NCBI RefSeq assembly: GCF_031143425.1
Contig: NC_090440.1
Location: 1,268,195,123 to 1,268,259,122, forward strand
Direction: 5' to 3'
From: Pleurodeles waltl
Lineage: Eukaryota; Chordata; Amphibia; Caudata; Salamandridae
DNA: 64,000 bases
Positions within the stretch are counted from its first letter, which is position 1. Every line of letters begins with the position of its first letter. Positions 32,678 to 45,800 of the stretch are shown piece by piece. The translations under genes were made by a program, and so were the position numbers. The notes under the pieces are model-generated. The model was not told the DNA's origin. It searched no databases and was given only the letters and a program-made list of their open reading frames with translations.

Positions 32678-35015
32678 TGTTCTCAGCATCAAACACACAT
32701 AACAAAATACAATACAAATAACTTTTGTCTGTTCTACTTACGAATTGACAGTATACAATCACACAAGAGTCAAGCACTATGAGAGAAACCTTTACCTGCA
32801 AGGTATCATTCAAATTGATACAGATTCACCCCTTAGGATCCACTATACCAAACTCACATCATATTCATGCAAAGATAAATGTCCTGACCTCAATTGTGCT
32901 GTTGAAAACGCCTCATGACAAGCACCCCCAAACTTGGCATACAATTACAATATAGCATTTTCTACATTTTTTAATACTATCCCAGGATCTTAGGTCACAT
33001 CGACTAGATAACAGCTTAAACATCTTTTACTAAACTCCAAACTCACATAACATTCAAAACATCTCTCAAAACACATTCCAAACTCCAAAAAGTACCGCAA
33101 TCCAAACATGGACCACTGCAAATCCTGACCCTATTGATACCCCCTCCTCCACTGCCATGACTGTTGGAGCAAAACATTTAGTAATGATTTTAGTGACTCA
33201 GATGCCAGCAAAAGGTTACATGTTAAAAGCTTAACGTAGAGAAAGCTGCACTGACACATATTTTAAAAGTGCTCATGTTTCAATTTTGTGGCGGACACCA
33301 GTGTGCCTACCAGAATTAACAATGTGCTAACAAGATTAAAATAAAGTTGTAGTACATTTCATACAGAAGAGTAACTGTTAACAGTGAAACAAATTTGATT
33401 TAAAATGTTTAATGTGATGTATTAGTCTAAAGTGACGTGCACAGAAAAATAAGCGCACCTCTCTGTCATATCTAATGTGATGCTTTAATAAGGGTTGCAA
33501 TTCTTATTAAAATGTTTTTACTCATTCTAATGACATGTTATTTATGCTGAATTTATAGGTTTGAATAATATGTGTGTTTCATTGATAATGATTAATACAT
33601 TATATTTTTTGTGTTAGCATAACTAGGCCTCCAGACCTCGTATTTGTAGTCATGTAAAAGTGATGAAGCATTCTTCATTTCCTAACATTAATTTTTCCAT
33701 TACTTTGTGTCTTAGGAATAGTGAAGGGTGGCATTGTTCAATGTACAGGACTTGTTATCCAATGACCTTGATTCTGGAACATATATGCCTGTGGACTAAA
33801 ACGTTTAAGAAACTGTTATTGTTAAAATGAATATTCACATAAAACCATGTTACACCCTGGGAAGAATTCATATTGTATCAAGTGATGTACAAATCTGTTA
33901 TTGACTATTGGATTCACACAGAAGCAGAAAATGACTTTAGACCAAACCTGAGAATTCTATGCCATGTTGCAAGTTTGTTTGGAACTCATCTTCTAATTGG
34001 ACATTGCCTCTTTTGCTTGATATGAACTCACTGAACTGACCAATCAAACTGGTTTTAGTATTTTGAGTTCAAGGATTGGCTTTGCAGGTTTTAGTGAGTC
34101 TACCTCTGGTCTTTGTTCTGAGTAATGCTCTAGCTGTTCTCTGTGAAACCCATGTTCTGCACTATCCCTGATGGTGCTCCTAACTGACTTTGCTGATTAT
34201 CTACATGCTTTAGTGACAAACCTAAATTGAATGATTACCCTAAGAGGGGTATATTCTATTTAAAATTTAGTTTTTCCCTGACCTGCGTTTCTGTAATCAA
34301 AGTCAGCATGCTGATACCTGCCTATTTTATTTTTTAGTTAGCTTATTTCATCCAAGATAGATGATTTTTCAAATTACTTTTGTCTCTCATTTTGACTTTT
34401 GCACATGTGTTAGCCCATTCCCACACATTCTTGTCTTAATAAGGCTAGAAGTAGGGATAACCTATGTCCAAATCCTGATTTCTAAATCATTGCAATTTGA
34501 TTTGACTAATGTCTTTACAGTCTGATTTAAAGTATATTTCTGTTTCACAAATTATTTAATTATTAAAATATATTATTCATCTTGAATATACCATGGTGTT
34601 GATGTTAAGTAGACTAAACATATTTCATTGATGTGGCCAACCCATGGTTTTCATTTATCTTTATAACTTGATTTTGTGCACAATTTGCATGACTTTGGCT
34701 TTGTGGTCATAAAATAAAGCTTTGCTGAAACTTTTATTAATTGGAATTCTTCTTTTGTGGCCACATTTGTCATGGTGTTTAAATTTGTTGTTGGGTTTGA
34801 AATGATTGTGGACTGGTGACCACACTACACACTAGGCCAAATGATCCCTCGACCTCAGTGAAGCATTTTCAAATCCTGTGAATTATGAGAAAAATATTTC
34901 AGCACGACTGCCAATCTCCCCACTTCTGGACTTGGGCACTAGGGACTAGGCTCTAGGGACTAACTATTCTAGCATAAGGGTTTCTAGCTCTCCTTACTTC
35001 AAAACCCAAACCATC
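32678..35015. other. Unassigned AT-rich DNA
   Basis: 2.3 kb without a supported gene. All open frames are short and unremarkable. Old repeats may be present but are too decayed for me to name. Confidence 0.4.
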
Positions 35016-35025
35016 CTTACTCTGC

Positions 35026-35163
35026 TACCATCTGATGGTGCTCAGACACATATTCTTGCTTCTCTTCTTAAGATGGACATTTTTTGGGATACTTCATGGG
35101 AAAAGAGAGTTCAAACCCACCTTTAATTTGAATAGACAGTGCAAACTATTTGGTCACACATTA
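35026..35163. repeat. Dispersed repeat, copy 2
   Basis: Related to 18881-19020 over its length and ending at the same cacatta. Confidence 0.6.
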
Positions 35164-35268
35164 AATCCAGGAGGCAGAGGATTAAGTTCAGAAGTTTGTT
35201 ACAAATTAAGAGCCAATCAATCAATCAATCAGTACTCTTGTAGAGTGCGCTACACACCCGTGAGGGTC

Positions 35269-38254
35269 TCAAGGCACTAAGGGGAGGGAGGGTGCTGCTA
35301 CTGCTCGAACAGCCAGGTTTTGAGAAGCCTCCTGAATGTCAGCAGGTCTTTGGTCTGTCATAGGAGCAATGGGAGGGTGTTCCAGGTCTTGGCGGCAAGG
35401 TGGGAGAAAGATTTGCCTCCGGTGGTTGCTCTTTGGATGCGAGGGACGGAGGCGAGTGCGAGGTCGGCTGAACGGAGTTGGTGGTATGGGGTGTAGAAGG
35501 TGAGTCGTCTGTTGAGGTAGGCTGGACCGGTGTTGTGGAGTGCCTTGTGTGCGTGGGTGAGGAGCTTGGAGGTTATTCTTTTGTTGACGGGAGTGATGTG
35601 GCTGTGATGGGGTATGTAGAGGATCAGGCGTGCAGAGGCATTTTCTATATGTTGCAGTGGTTTGAGGAGTTTGGCCGGGGCTCCTGCTTAGAGGGCGTTT
35701 CCGTAGCCAAGTCTGCTGCTGATAAGGGCCTGGGTGACTGTTTTTCTTGTTTCTGTGGGGATCCACCTGTAGATCTTGCGGAGAATGCGGAGGATGTTGA
35801 AGCAGGAGGAGGAGACGGTGTTGACTTGCTTGGTCATGGAGAGTGTTGAGTCAAGGATGACGCGCAGGTTGCGTGCGTGGTCGGTGGTTGACAGGGCTGC
35901 TCCCAGTACGGTAGGCCACCAGGAGTCGTCCCAGGCTGAGGGGTCGGCGCTGAGGATGAGGACCTCCATCTTATCCGAGTTCAGTTTCAGTCTGCTGTTC
36001 TTCATCCATTCGGTGACGGCCTTCATTCCTTCATGGAGGTTGGATTTGGTGGCGAGGGGGGTCCTTGGTAAGGGAGAGAATCAGTTGCGTGTCATCGGCG
36101 TAGGAGATGATGTTGAGGTCGTGCAGCCAGGCGACGTGGGCAAGCGGGGACATGAAGACGTTGAATAGGGTTGGTCTGAGTGACGATCTTTGGGGTATGC
36201 TGCAGATGATCTTGGAGGCTTCAGGTCAGAATGGGGGGAGGCGGACACTCTGGGTTCTGCCAGAGAGGAAGGAGGTGGTCCAATCCAGAGCTTTATCTTG
36301 GATCCCTGCATTGTGGACGCGTGCGTGTAGGGTGTGGTGGCAGACAGTGTCGAAGGCGGCAGAGAGGTCCAGGAGAATGATGGCCGCGGTTTCACCATTG
36401 TCAAGCAGGGCCCTGATGTCATCGGTGGCAGCGTTGAGGGCAGTTTCGGTAATGTGGTTACTGTGGAACCCTGACTGGGATGGGTCCAGGATGTTGTTCT
36501 CTTCGAGGTAGTGGGTCAGTTGTCTGTTGACGATCTTCTCGATGACCTTAGCCAGGAAAGGGAGCAAAGAAGATGGGCTGGAAATTCTTGGGGTCTCTCG
36601 GGTCCACCTTGGGTTTCTTGAGTAGGGCGTTGATCTCAGCGTGCTTCCAGCTCTCAGGGAAGGTCGCAGTCTCGAAGGAGATGTTGATGATTTTGCAGGA
36701 GTTGGGGTGCGATGATGCTGCTGGCTTTATTGAGGAAGTGGTGTGGGCATGGGTCAGACAGAGAGCCAGAGTGGATAGTGCTCACAGTATTGATGGGGTC
36801 ATCTACGTTTACGTTGGCCCAGGCGGGCAGGGGGTCGTAGTCGATGGTGGGTGGAGAGTCTGAGGTGTCGGTGGTTGTCAGGGTGGTTTGGTTGTTGAAG
36901 CTGTCATGGATGTCAGTGATCTTGTGGTGGAAGAAGGTGGCAAGGGAATCACACAGGTCTTGCGACAGTGGGATGTCGTTGGTGTTGGAGCTGGGTTTGG
37001 AGAGTTCCTTCACGATGTTGAAGAGCTCCTTGCTTTTTTGTGTGTTGTTGTCAAGGCGGTCTCTGAAGGAGGTCCTTTTGGCAGATCTGATGAGGTGATG
37101 GTGTTTGCGGATGGCATTCTAGAAGGCTGCATGGCTGTCCGGTGTCTGTTTGCGGAGCCATTTCTTCTCCAGCCTCTGGCAGGTTTGCTTGGAGGCTTGG
37201 AGGTCTGGGGTGAACCAGCTGGCTCTCTTGCCAGAGCCTCTGTTGGAGGGTTTCTTGAGCAGGGCAATGGTGTTGGCGCAGTCATCGATCCAGCGCCTGA
37301 GGTTGCAGGTGGCGAGGTTGGGGTCGTTGTGTTCGGCGGGCGGGTTTCGGGCGAGGCCAGTGTTCAGCTGCGGCGAGGGATCTGTTGGGTGCAGTGGTGC
37401 GAGGTTCGAGGTGGGTTTCCAGAAGGTGAAGTGGATGCCGCGGTGGCCGGTCCAGGGAATTTCGGTGTTGTTGCTGAAGGTGACGTGGGAGCTTGCGGAG
37501 AAGACCGGGTCCAGTATGGGGCCGGCGGAGTGGGTTGGTGTTGTGACAAGCTATCTGAGTTCGAGGGTGGTGAAATTGTCGATCAGGGTGGTGGAGTTAG
37601 TGCCGTTGTTGTTCTCAAGGTGAAAGTTCAGGTCTCCGAGGAGGATGTAGTCTGAGGAGGCCAGGGCATGCCTGCTGACGAAGTGCGTGATGGAGTCGCA
37701 GAACTGAGGCTGTGGTCTAGGGGGGATCTGTAGATGAGAGTGTCGTCAGTGGAGGTTGTGACCCTGATGGTGTTCTTGTGGACTATAGCGATTATACCTC
37801 CCACTCCATTGGTGTGGTCCCTGCAGGTAATCTTGTAGCCATCCAGAATGGCTATGGCGGTGTCTGGGGCTGAGTAGTCATTCATCCAGGTCTCCATCAG
37901 GAAGGCGAAGTCCAGGGTGGAGGTGTTGAGCAGTTCCCAGAGTTCGACGGTGTGTTTGCATGCAGAGTGGGTGCTCAGAAGGATGCATCGGAGGTGGTTG
38001 CGATCTGTCTCTGCGGGTGGTATGGCGGTTTGGAGGCTGGTGAATCTGCAGTTCCGCCAGGTGAAGGGTCCATGGGTGTGCTTCGGGGTGGCCAGAAAGC
38101 AGGTGTGTGATTGCCCGGTGTTGAGTGCGAGGAGGGTGCTGGTGGTGTAATGGCATTGGTCGTCGTGGCAGATGCGGGGACAAGGGGTCCTGGCGCTGAG
38201 CACGGTCCAGGCGCAGATGGGCACAGATGGGCTTGCCTTAGGCGCATCCACCAT
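35269..38254 (-). pseudogene. LINE ORF2: endonuclease plus reverse transcriptase, disrupted
   Basis: The N-terminal endonuclease region (38254 downward) includes NTSTLDFAFLMETWMNDY, DGYKITCRDHTNGVGGIIAI and IYRSP. The RT region includes LPFLAKVIEKIVNRQL, SGFHSNHITETAL, LLDLSAAFDTV and SYADDTQLI (YADD at 36102-36091). The C-terminal thumb follows at 36026-35688 (TEWMKNSRLKLNSDKMEVL, YRWIPTETRKTV). It lies in several frames with stops, so it is not functional. The order and roughly 3-kb length fit a complete L2/CR1-type ORF2. No ORF1 was recognised. Confidence 0.8.
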
Positions 38255-39350
38255 ATAAGAGGAGATGGGAGGGAGGGGCAGCTATGAGGTGGGAGCGGGT
38301 GGCAAATGGGCGAGCAGTGGGGCGTGGTCGCAGGGACGCAGCGGCGGGAAGCGGGAGAAGAAGGCAGAAGGCACAGGGAATCAGGAAAAACAAACAAAAC
38401 AAAATGAAACAAAATGAAAAAAGATACAGTACCGATGCAACCTGGGGCCTACCACTGGTCACCAGGGATGAGGCGCAGGTGGTAGCCTGCGGGTGGAGGA
38501 GGGCCTCGAACCCACGTTGGGTGGCAGCAGTGAGCTGGGGAGGTGGACGCAGCAGGTGGTGCTGCTGCGGCGAGGGAAGCGACCTGTCTGAGAGCAGGGT
38601 CAAGGGTCGCTCCTTTCACCGCGCAGCAGCTGCCATATAAGGAGAGGTGGGAGGGAGGGCAGCTGGGAGGCGGGGTGTCGAATGGGGGAGCAGGGGGGCG
38701 GGCCACAGGGACGCAGCGGCGGGAAGCGGGAGAGGAAGGCAGAAGGCACAGGGAATCAGGAAAAACAAACAAAACAAAACAAAATGAAAAAAGATACAGT
38801 ACAGATGCCACCTAGGGCCTGCCACCAGGGATGAGGCGCAGGTGATAGCCTGCGGGTGGAGGAGGGCCTCGAACCTGCATCATACAGCAGCAGCGAGCTG
38901 GGGAGGTGGATGCAGCAGGTAGTGCTGTTGTGCCGAGGGGAGCAACCTGCCTGAGAGCAAGGTCAAGGGTCGCTCCTTTCACAGCGCAACAGCTGCCATA
39001 TAAGGGGAGGTGTCAGGGGCAGCTGCGAGGCGGGAGCGGGCGGCGAGTGGACGAGCAGGAGGCCATGGCCGCAGGGGCGGGAAGCAGGAGAGGAAGGCAG
39101 AAGGCACAGGGAATCATGAAAAACAAATTAAAAGTAATTAAACAAAACAAAAAAAGATAGAGTACAGATGCAACCTAGGGCCTATCACTGGCCACCAGGG
39201 TTGAGGCACAGGTGGTAGCCTGCGGGTGGAGGAGGACCTCGAACCTGCTTTGGGCAGCAGCAGCGAGCTGGGGAGGTGGACACAGCAGGTGGTGCTGTTG
39301 CGGCGAGGGGAGCGCCCTGTCTGAAAGCAGGGACATGAGTCGCTGACTGA
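38255..39350 (-). promoter_or_regulatory. Three tandem ~370-bp LINE 5' monomers with CArG-like boxes
   Basis: Three copies of one GC-rich unit, phased by ccatataag at 38251, 38633 and 38996 (382 and 363 bp apart). Each contains cagaaggcacagggaatca, a run of caaaacaaaa, and ctggggaggtgga. ccatataagg at 38633-38642 and 38996-39005 matches the CArG consensus CC(A/T)6GG and also resembles a TATA box. The third site, at the ORF boundary, is ccatataaga. Tandem 5' monomers act as promoters in mouse L1 (known); the same role here is inferred. Confidence 0.65.
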
Positions 39351-40805
39351 TATCAATTAATCTCCAGAACATGCTATATAAGTATAAAATCACCGAAGGT
39401 AGAGTAAAGTGCAGAATTAAGTAAAATAGTATAAGCATAAAGCATATGAGAATTTCAGTTGAGGCAATAGAAAATATGAGAAACAAAATCTGATGATTTG
39501 TATATAAGACATGCCCCTCTTGCCTTATCATTGGAGAATCTAAGTTAGCCTAAGTAGCCCAAACTAAGATAAGAGGGTAATCCTAATTAAATCTCAGGAA
39601 TTATAGGAAAGTCTGCATAACAGAAACCTCAGTGGAAGTTCTGATAGAGAGTTGATGTATAGTATAAAGCCACACCAAGGAATAATATAAAGCGGTCCTT
39701 ACCCCTTCAAGTCTTAATAGAATCTGCTCTTGTTTAACTAGGGGAATACCAAATAAACATACAGAACCTTCAAGAAAGCTACATCATCCACTCTTGTAGT
39801 TTTCTATCTTCTGTGCACAGTTGAAATTAACAACTCCCCTCAAACCTCACATGCCATGAATTGGGCATCAGGATGACCTTGCGTGTCTGTCGGTGTCTGG
39901 TACACAAACAGGAGTCTTTTCTCCCCAGTGTGTTACACTCCTTTGTCCTTGCCAAAGTATCAAGTCGTACCCCTCCATCATCCACACACACAACATGCCT
40001 TTCATTAACTGTGGACTCTCACAAACACACCTGGAATGTAGGAATATTGCAACATGAGCAAAATTCCACATTGAAGGTTACACACAGAAATCAAATGTTC
40101 AGGCCTTTGGTTATGCTAACTTAATAAGGCATTTAATTCACATTTCAAATATATTAATATAAGTGCATCTTAAAATTATAAATGATACAAGAATTATAAA
40201 TGAAACATGATTATATGCAGTTCCACTATATAACAAAAATTAGAGTACATCAATATAAATGTGCACGAGTAACACAATTCAGTATGTTAAAATCATACGT
40301 GGAACACAAATATATGTGTACTTCTAGTCTTCTACTGTGAGTGAACCTTCAGTAATATGATTTGGATGACCCACTTTACATTGGTGATGATAAAACTCAC
40401 CATATGTGTATTACCGATTACATTGTGATGTCACTTCTGTAACACATGATAGTACAACCAAAATTGTGCATCATCATTACTTGTTTGTTACAAACAGCAA
40501 AGCTATTTGTCTTGTGCCACAGACAGCAGAGCTACTTTGTGCTGAACTGATTCATTTCTTACTCAGTGAAGAAACCTATAATTCACAACAAATGTTTTTC
40601 TTGCTTGCCATGATGATAAGCTGTTCCTTATTCACCTCATTAATAGCTCGCTCAGTACAAACAGCAGAACTAGCCATCACTTGTAACAAACAGCAGCAAA
40701 ATTTGCTGCAGTGCTCATCAATCACAGCTGATGGTGGAAATTTCCTTTTCTCAGTTTATTAATCCATTGGATTATGTATGGATCATAATGTGCACACTCA
40801 CTACA
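39351..40805. other. Unassigned AT-rich DNA
   Basis: No gene or recognisable element. The open frames at 39861-40124 and 40406-40762 have no motif. Confidence 0.35.
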
Positions 40806-41748
40806 TTTAGGGCCATATTTATACTCCGTTTGCGCCGAAATTGCGTCGTTTTTTTTGACGCAATTTCGACGCAAAACTAACGCCAACTAACGCCATATTT
40901 ATACTATGGCGTTAGAGGCGAATAGCGCCAAAGTTCCCGGAATGTGCGTCATTTTTTAGCGTGAACCCCTTCCTTGCGTTAATGATATGCAAGGGAGGCG
41001 TTCCCGTCTAAAAAATGACTCCCAGGCCTTTACGTGGTATTTATACTCCCGGGCAAAAGAGACGCCCGGGAGTTGGCGTGGCTAAAAACGGCGCATTTGC
41101 GCCACTTTTTAACGCCTGCTCAGGGCAGGCGTTAAGGGGCCTGTGGGCTCAAAATGAGCCCACAGGTGCCCTCCCATGCCCCCAGGGACCCCCCCTGCCA
41201 CCCTTGCCCACCCCAGGAGGACCCCCAAGGATGGAGGGACCCACCCCAGGGACATTCAGGTAAGTTCAGGTAAGTTTTATTTTTTATTTTTTATATTTTA
41301 TTTTGGTGGCATAGGGGGGCCTTATTTGTGCCCCCCTACATGCCACTATGCCCAATGACCATGCCCAGGGGACAGAAGTCCCCTGGGCATGGCCATTGGG
41401 CAAGGGGGCATGACTCCTATCTTTCCAATGATAGGAGTCATGTTGATGGGGGATGGGCGTCGTTAAAAAATGGCGCAAGTCGGGTTAAGACGATTTTTTC
41501 GACGTAACCTGACTTGCCCCATTTTAAGACGCCCATGCGCCATTTTCCCCCTACGCCGGCGCTGTCTGGTCTACGTGGTTTCTTCCCACGCAAACCAGGC
41601 AGCGCCGGTCTGATTGCGCCGTCTAACGCCATTCCATAAATACGGCGCCCGCATGGCGCTTCAGAATGGCGTTAGACGGCGCAAAACTTTTTGACGTTAA
41701 ACTGCGTTAGCGCAGTTTAGCGTCAAAAAGTATAAATATGGGCCTAAA
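40806..41748. mobile_element. Hairpin-rich MITE-like element (ccatatttatac family)
   Basis: Ends are inverted: ttagggccatatttatact at the left and agtataaatatgggcctaa at the right, about 940 bp apart. Internal hairpins include 41351-41400 (cccaatgacc...ggccattggg) and 41409-41442 (catgactcctat...ataggagtcatg). The sequence is dominated by gcgtta/taacgc and gcgcc motifs. No coding capacity. A shorter relative lies at 51108-51438. Confidence 0.72.
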
Positions 41749-42442
41749 CCTGCTATATGTGTTATTCACATTCATACTGGTACTGTCACAGTTAGAGTGA
41801 GAAGTAAAGTAAGACTTGGGTTTTTAGGCTTTGAGAAGGGTTGGATTAAGCTTAGTTTTAGCCTTTTGTTTAAAAGTAGCATTGGCGTTACAGAGAACGT
41901 AAAGTTTATGCATGGCTTAGAGCTAGAGTAAGAGACGGCATTAGGTTTAGGGCTAGAGTAACAGACAGCGTTCAGCTTGGAGTTATCTTTAACCTCAGAG
42001 GGATAGTTTTTGGCTGACGGTCAGTGTAACCTTAGAAATAGGTATATGGTTAGTGTTTGCATAAGAGGTAAGGATAGTGTTAGGTTTTGGATTGGTATTA
42101 GAGTCAAAATTAGAGTTAGGTTTATGGCTAGTCAATGGTTTAAGGTTAGTTTTAAAGACATTGTAACAAATAGGGTTAATATTGGACCAGGAATAAGGGC
42201 GAGTATGAACGTTATTTTCATTTTTTGTCATTGGATTAGGGTAACTACTCAGATAAAGGTTACGGAAAAGGGAAGGCTTAGTAATACATTCAGGACTGGT
42301 GTTGGACGTACCACTCTCTGTAGGATCACCCCCAGAATTTTGCCTTCACTATTCTTGTTTTCTGAACATGTTTTTGATGGCTTTAGGACTCTGTATACTT
42401 TACCAGTACTAACATGTGCTAAATGTTGGTGCTCACTCCTTT
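41749..42442. repeat. Degenerate GTTAGG-rich tract
   Basis: 41790-42260 contains many variants of gttagg, ggttag and ttaggg spaced irregularly, giving it a weak telomere-like or minisatellite look. No regular period could be fixed. The rest is unassigned. Confidence 0.45.
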
Positions 42443-42590
42443 AATTAAACATAGTAACATTGGCTAACACCCATTTGGCACATTTAGTTTACTTTCTAGT
42501 CCCTAGTAATGTGGTATTACATGTTCCCTGGACCTGTAAACTAATTCCTACTAGTGGGCTTGCAGCAGGTATTGTGCCTCCCTTTTAAGG
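42443..42590. repeat. Fragment of another dispersed repeat
   Basis: Includes ggcacatttagtttac and ctactagtgggct. It reads like a separate interspersed repeat abutting the truncated Gypsy LTR. Family not identified. Confidence 0.35.
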
Positions 42591-42840
42591 GACAACACAA
42601 ACCATACACTAAGAAAGTGGAATGCAAACCACAACTGGACCCCTAGACTAGTGTAGTGTGTAGAGGGTCGCTGGGAGTGTAAGAAAACGCTAAGGGTGTC
42701 CAAGATACCCCACCCCAAGACCCTGGAAATTAGGGGTAAAGTACTGCTATTTCCCCAGAAACACACTAAAGTTGTGATGGAGGATTTTGCAAAGACCACA
42801 ACAGACTGCAAAGCACTGAAGACGGATTCCTGGACCTGTG
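42591..42840 (-). repeat. 3' LTR fragment of the Gypsy element (distal piece)
   Basis: Aligns with 53655-53900 of the 5' LTR, continues after the solo LTR at 45867, and stops abruptly at 42591, so the terminal ~400 bp of the LTR is missing. Confidence 0.75.
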
Positions 42841-45800
42841 TGTAGGAAGGTGGCATCTTTCTAGCGTTGTTACCCCCACTTTTAGCCTCTTTGTGAGTAT
42901 ATGTCAGGGTGTTTTCACTGTCTTACTGGGATCCTGCTAGCCAGGGCCCAGTGCTCATAGTGAAAACCCTATGTTGTCAGTGTGTTTGATATGTGTCACT
43001 GGGATCCTGCTAGCCAGGACCCCATTGCTCATACGTTTGTGGCCTATACTGTATGTGTTCCCTGTGTGGTGCCTAACTGTATCACTGAGGCTCTGGTAAC
43101 CAGAACCTCAGTGTTTATGCTCTCTCTGCTTTTAAAATTGTCACTGCAGGCTAGTGATTAATTTGACCAATTCTGATTGGCACACTGGAACACCCTTATA
43201 AATCCCTAGTACATGGTACCTAGGTACCCAGGGTATTGGGGTTCCAGGAGATCCCTGTGGGCTGCAGCATTTCTTTTGCCACCCATAGGGAGCCCAGACA
43301 ATTCTTACACAGGACTGCCACTGCAGCCTGAGTGAAATAACGTCCACGTTATTTCACAGACATTTTACACTCCACTTAAGTAACTTGTAAGTCACCTATA
43401 TGTCTAACCCTCACTTAGTGAAAGTTAGGTGCAAATTTACTTAGTGTGAGGGCACCCTGGCACTAGCCAAGGTGCCCCCACATTGTACAGGGCAATTTCT
43501 CCAGACTTGTGAGTGCAGGGACAACATTACACGTGTGCACTGCACTACATATAGTTCAATACCTATATGAAGCGTCACCATAGCAACTCAGAACATGGCC
43601 ATGTAACATGTCTAGGATCATGGAATTGTCACCCCAATACCATTCTGGTATTGGGGGGACAATTCCATGCATTCACGGGGCTCCGCATAGAGCTGCCAAA
43701 CTAACTTTCCGGGGTTTTCTCTGCAGCTACCGCTGCTGCCAACCCTCAGTCAGGTTTCTTCCCCCTGGGGCCTTGGCAGCCCAGTCCCAGGAAGGCAGAA
43801 CAGAAGATTTCCTCTGAGAGAGGGTGTAACACCCTCTCCCTTTGGAAATAGGTGTTAAGGGCCTGAGAGGAGTAGCCTCTCCTGGCCTTTGGAAATGCTT
43901 TGAAGGGCACAGATGGTGCCATCCTTGCATAAGCCAGTCTACACCGGTTCAGGGATCCCCCAAACCCTGCTCTGGTGCGAAACTGGACAAAGGAAAGGGG
44001 AGTGACCTCCCAAGGGGAGGTACCCAGAGCTCCTCCAGTTTGTCCCAGACCTCTGCCATCTTGGATGCAGAGGTGTGAGGCCACAATGGACACCTCTGAG
44101 TGGCCAATGCCAGCAGGTGACATCAGAGACCCCTCCTGATAGGTGCTTACCTTTCTATGTAGCCAATCCTCCTCTGAGGGCTGTTTAGGGTCTCTCCTGT
44201 GGGTTTCTCTTCAGATAACGAATGCAAGAGCTCACCAGAGTTCCTCTGCACTTCTCTCTTTGACTTCTGCCAAGGATCGACCCCTGACTGCCCCAGGAAG
44301 CCTGCAAAACCGCAACAAAGTAGCAAGAAGACTACCAGCAACATTGTATCACCTCATCCTGCCGGCTTTCTCGACTGTTTCCTGGTGGTGCATGTTCTGA
44401 GGGCTGTCTGCCTTCACCCTACACCAGGAAGAAATCTCCCGTGGGTCAACGGAATCTTCCCCCTGCCAACGCAAGCACCAAACTTCTGCAACACCGGTCC
44501 TCTGGGTCCCCTCTAATCTTGATGAGCGTGGTCCCTGGAACACAGGAGCTGGATCCAAGTGTACCCGACAGACCAGTGGCCCGTCTGTCCAAATTCAGTG
44601 GAGGTAAGTCCTTGCCTCCCCACGCCAGACAGTAATCCTGTGAACAGCGTGAACTGCAGCTGCTCGGGTTTCTGTGAGCGTTTGCAAAACTTCCTTTGTG
44701 CACAGCCTAGCCCAGGTCCCCAGAGCTCTGTCCTGCATTGCCCAACTTGCTGAGTTGGACTCCGACTTCATGGGACCCTCGTTTGTAGTGCTGAGTCGAC
44801 CGTCATGCTCAGATCTTCTTAATACCTGTTCAGGTGCTTCTGCAGGTGCTGCCTGCTTCTGCATGGACTCTCTGTGTTGCTGAGCGCCCCCTCTGTCTCC
44901 TCCTCCAAGGGGCGACCTCCTGGTCCTTCATTGGCCCTGGCAGCACCCAAAATCCTCATCGTCATCTCTTGCAGCTAGCAAGGCTTGTTTATAGTCTTTC
45001 TCCGTTGAAACAACTATGCGTCCTCCAGCACGCCGTGGGATATCTTTTGACCAAAGGAGAAGTTCCTGGCACCTTCCGTTGTTGCAGAATATTTTGCTTT
45101 TTCCACGTGGAGGCAGCCCTTTTGCACCTTCATCCAGGGTTTAGTGGGCTTCTGCCCTTCCTGGACACTTGCGTGACTCTTGGACTTGGTCCCCTTCCTT
45201 TACAGGTCCTAAGGTCCAGGGATCCGTCTTCAATGCTTTGCAGTCAGTTGTTGTCTTTGCAGAATCCCCTATCTCGACTTTACTCTCTTTCTGGGGTAGT
45301 AGGGTAATTTTACTCCTACTTTTCAGGGTCTTCGGTGGGGTATCTTGGACACCCTTAGTGTTTTCTTACACTCCCAGCGATCCTCTACACACTACACTAG
45401 GCCTGGGGTCCATTCATGGTTCGCATTCCACTTTTGGAGTATATGGTTTGTGTTGCCCCTAGGCCTATTGCCTCCTATTGCATTATATTGTGTTCCACAG
45501 TGTTTGCACTACTTTTCTATCAGTTTACTTACCTGATTTTGGTTTGTGTGTATATTTTGTGTATATTACTTACCTCCTAAGGGAGTATATCCTCTGAGAC
45601 ACTTTTGGCATATTGTCACTAAAATAAAGTACCTTTATTTTTAGTAACTCTGAGTATTGTGTTTCTTATGATATAGTGCTAAGTGATAAAAGTGGTATAG
45701 TAGGAGCTTTGCATGTCTCCTAGTCAGCCAAAGCTGCTCTGCTATAGCTACCTCTATCAGCCTAAGCTGCTAGAACACTTCTAATCTACTAATAAGGGAT

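Larger units (their letters stand above)
35200..39350 (-). mobile_element. L2/CR1-like (Jockey superfamily) LINE
   Basis: Minus-strand non-LTR element: tandem 5' monomers at 39350-38255, one long ORF2-like region at 38254-35269, and a short tandem tail (gatt)n near 35233-35217 instead of poly(A). Endonuclease and RT motifs favour the L2/CR1/Rex group over L1, but the exact clade is uncertain. Confidence 0.75.

Noticed and set aside
36888..37655. 255-codon plus-strand frame
   Set aside because: Antisense to LINE ORF2, whose endonuclease and RT motifs are on the minus strand.
40406..40762. 118-codon plus-strand frame
   Set aside because: AT-rich, no domain, no flanking splice or promoter signal. 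Indistinguishable from chance.
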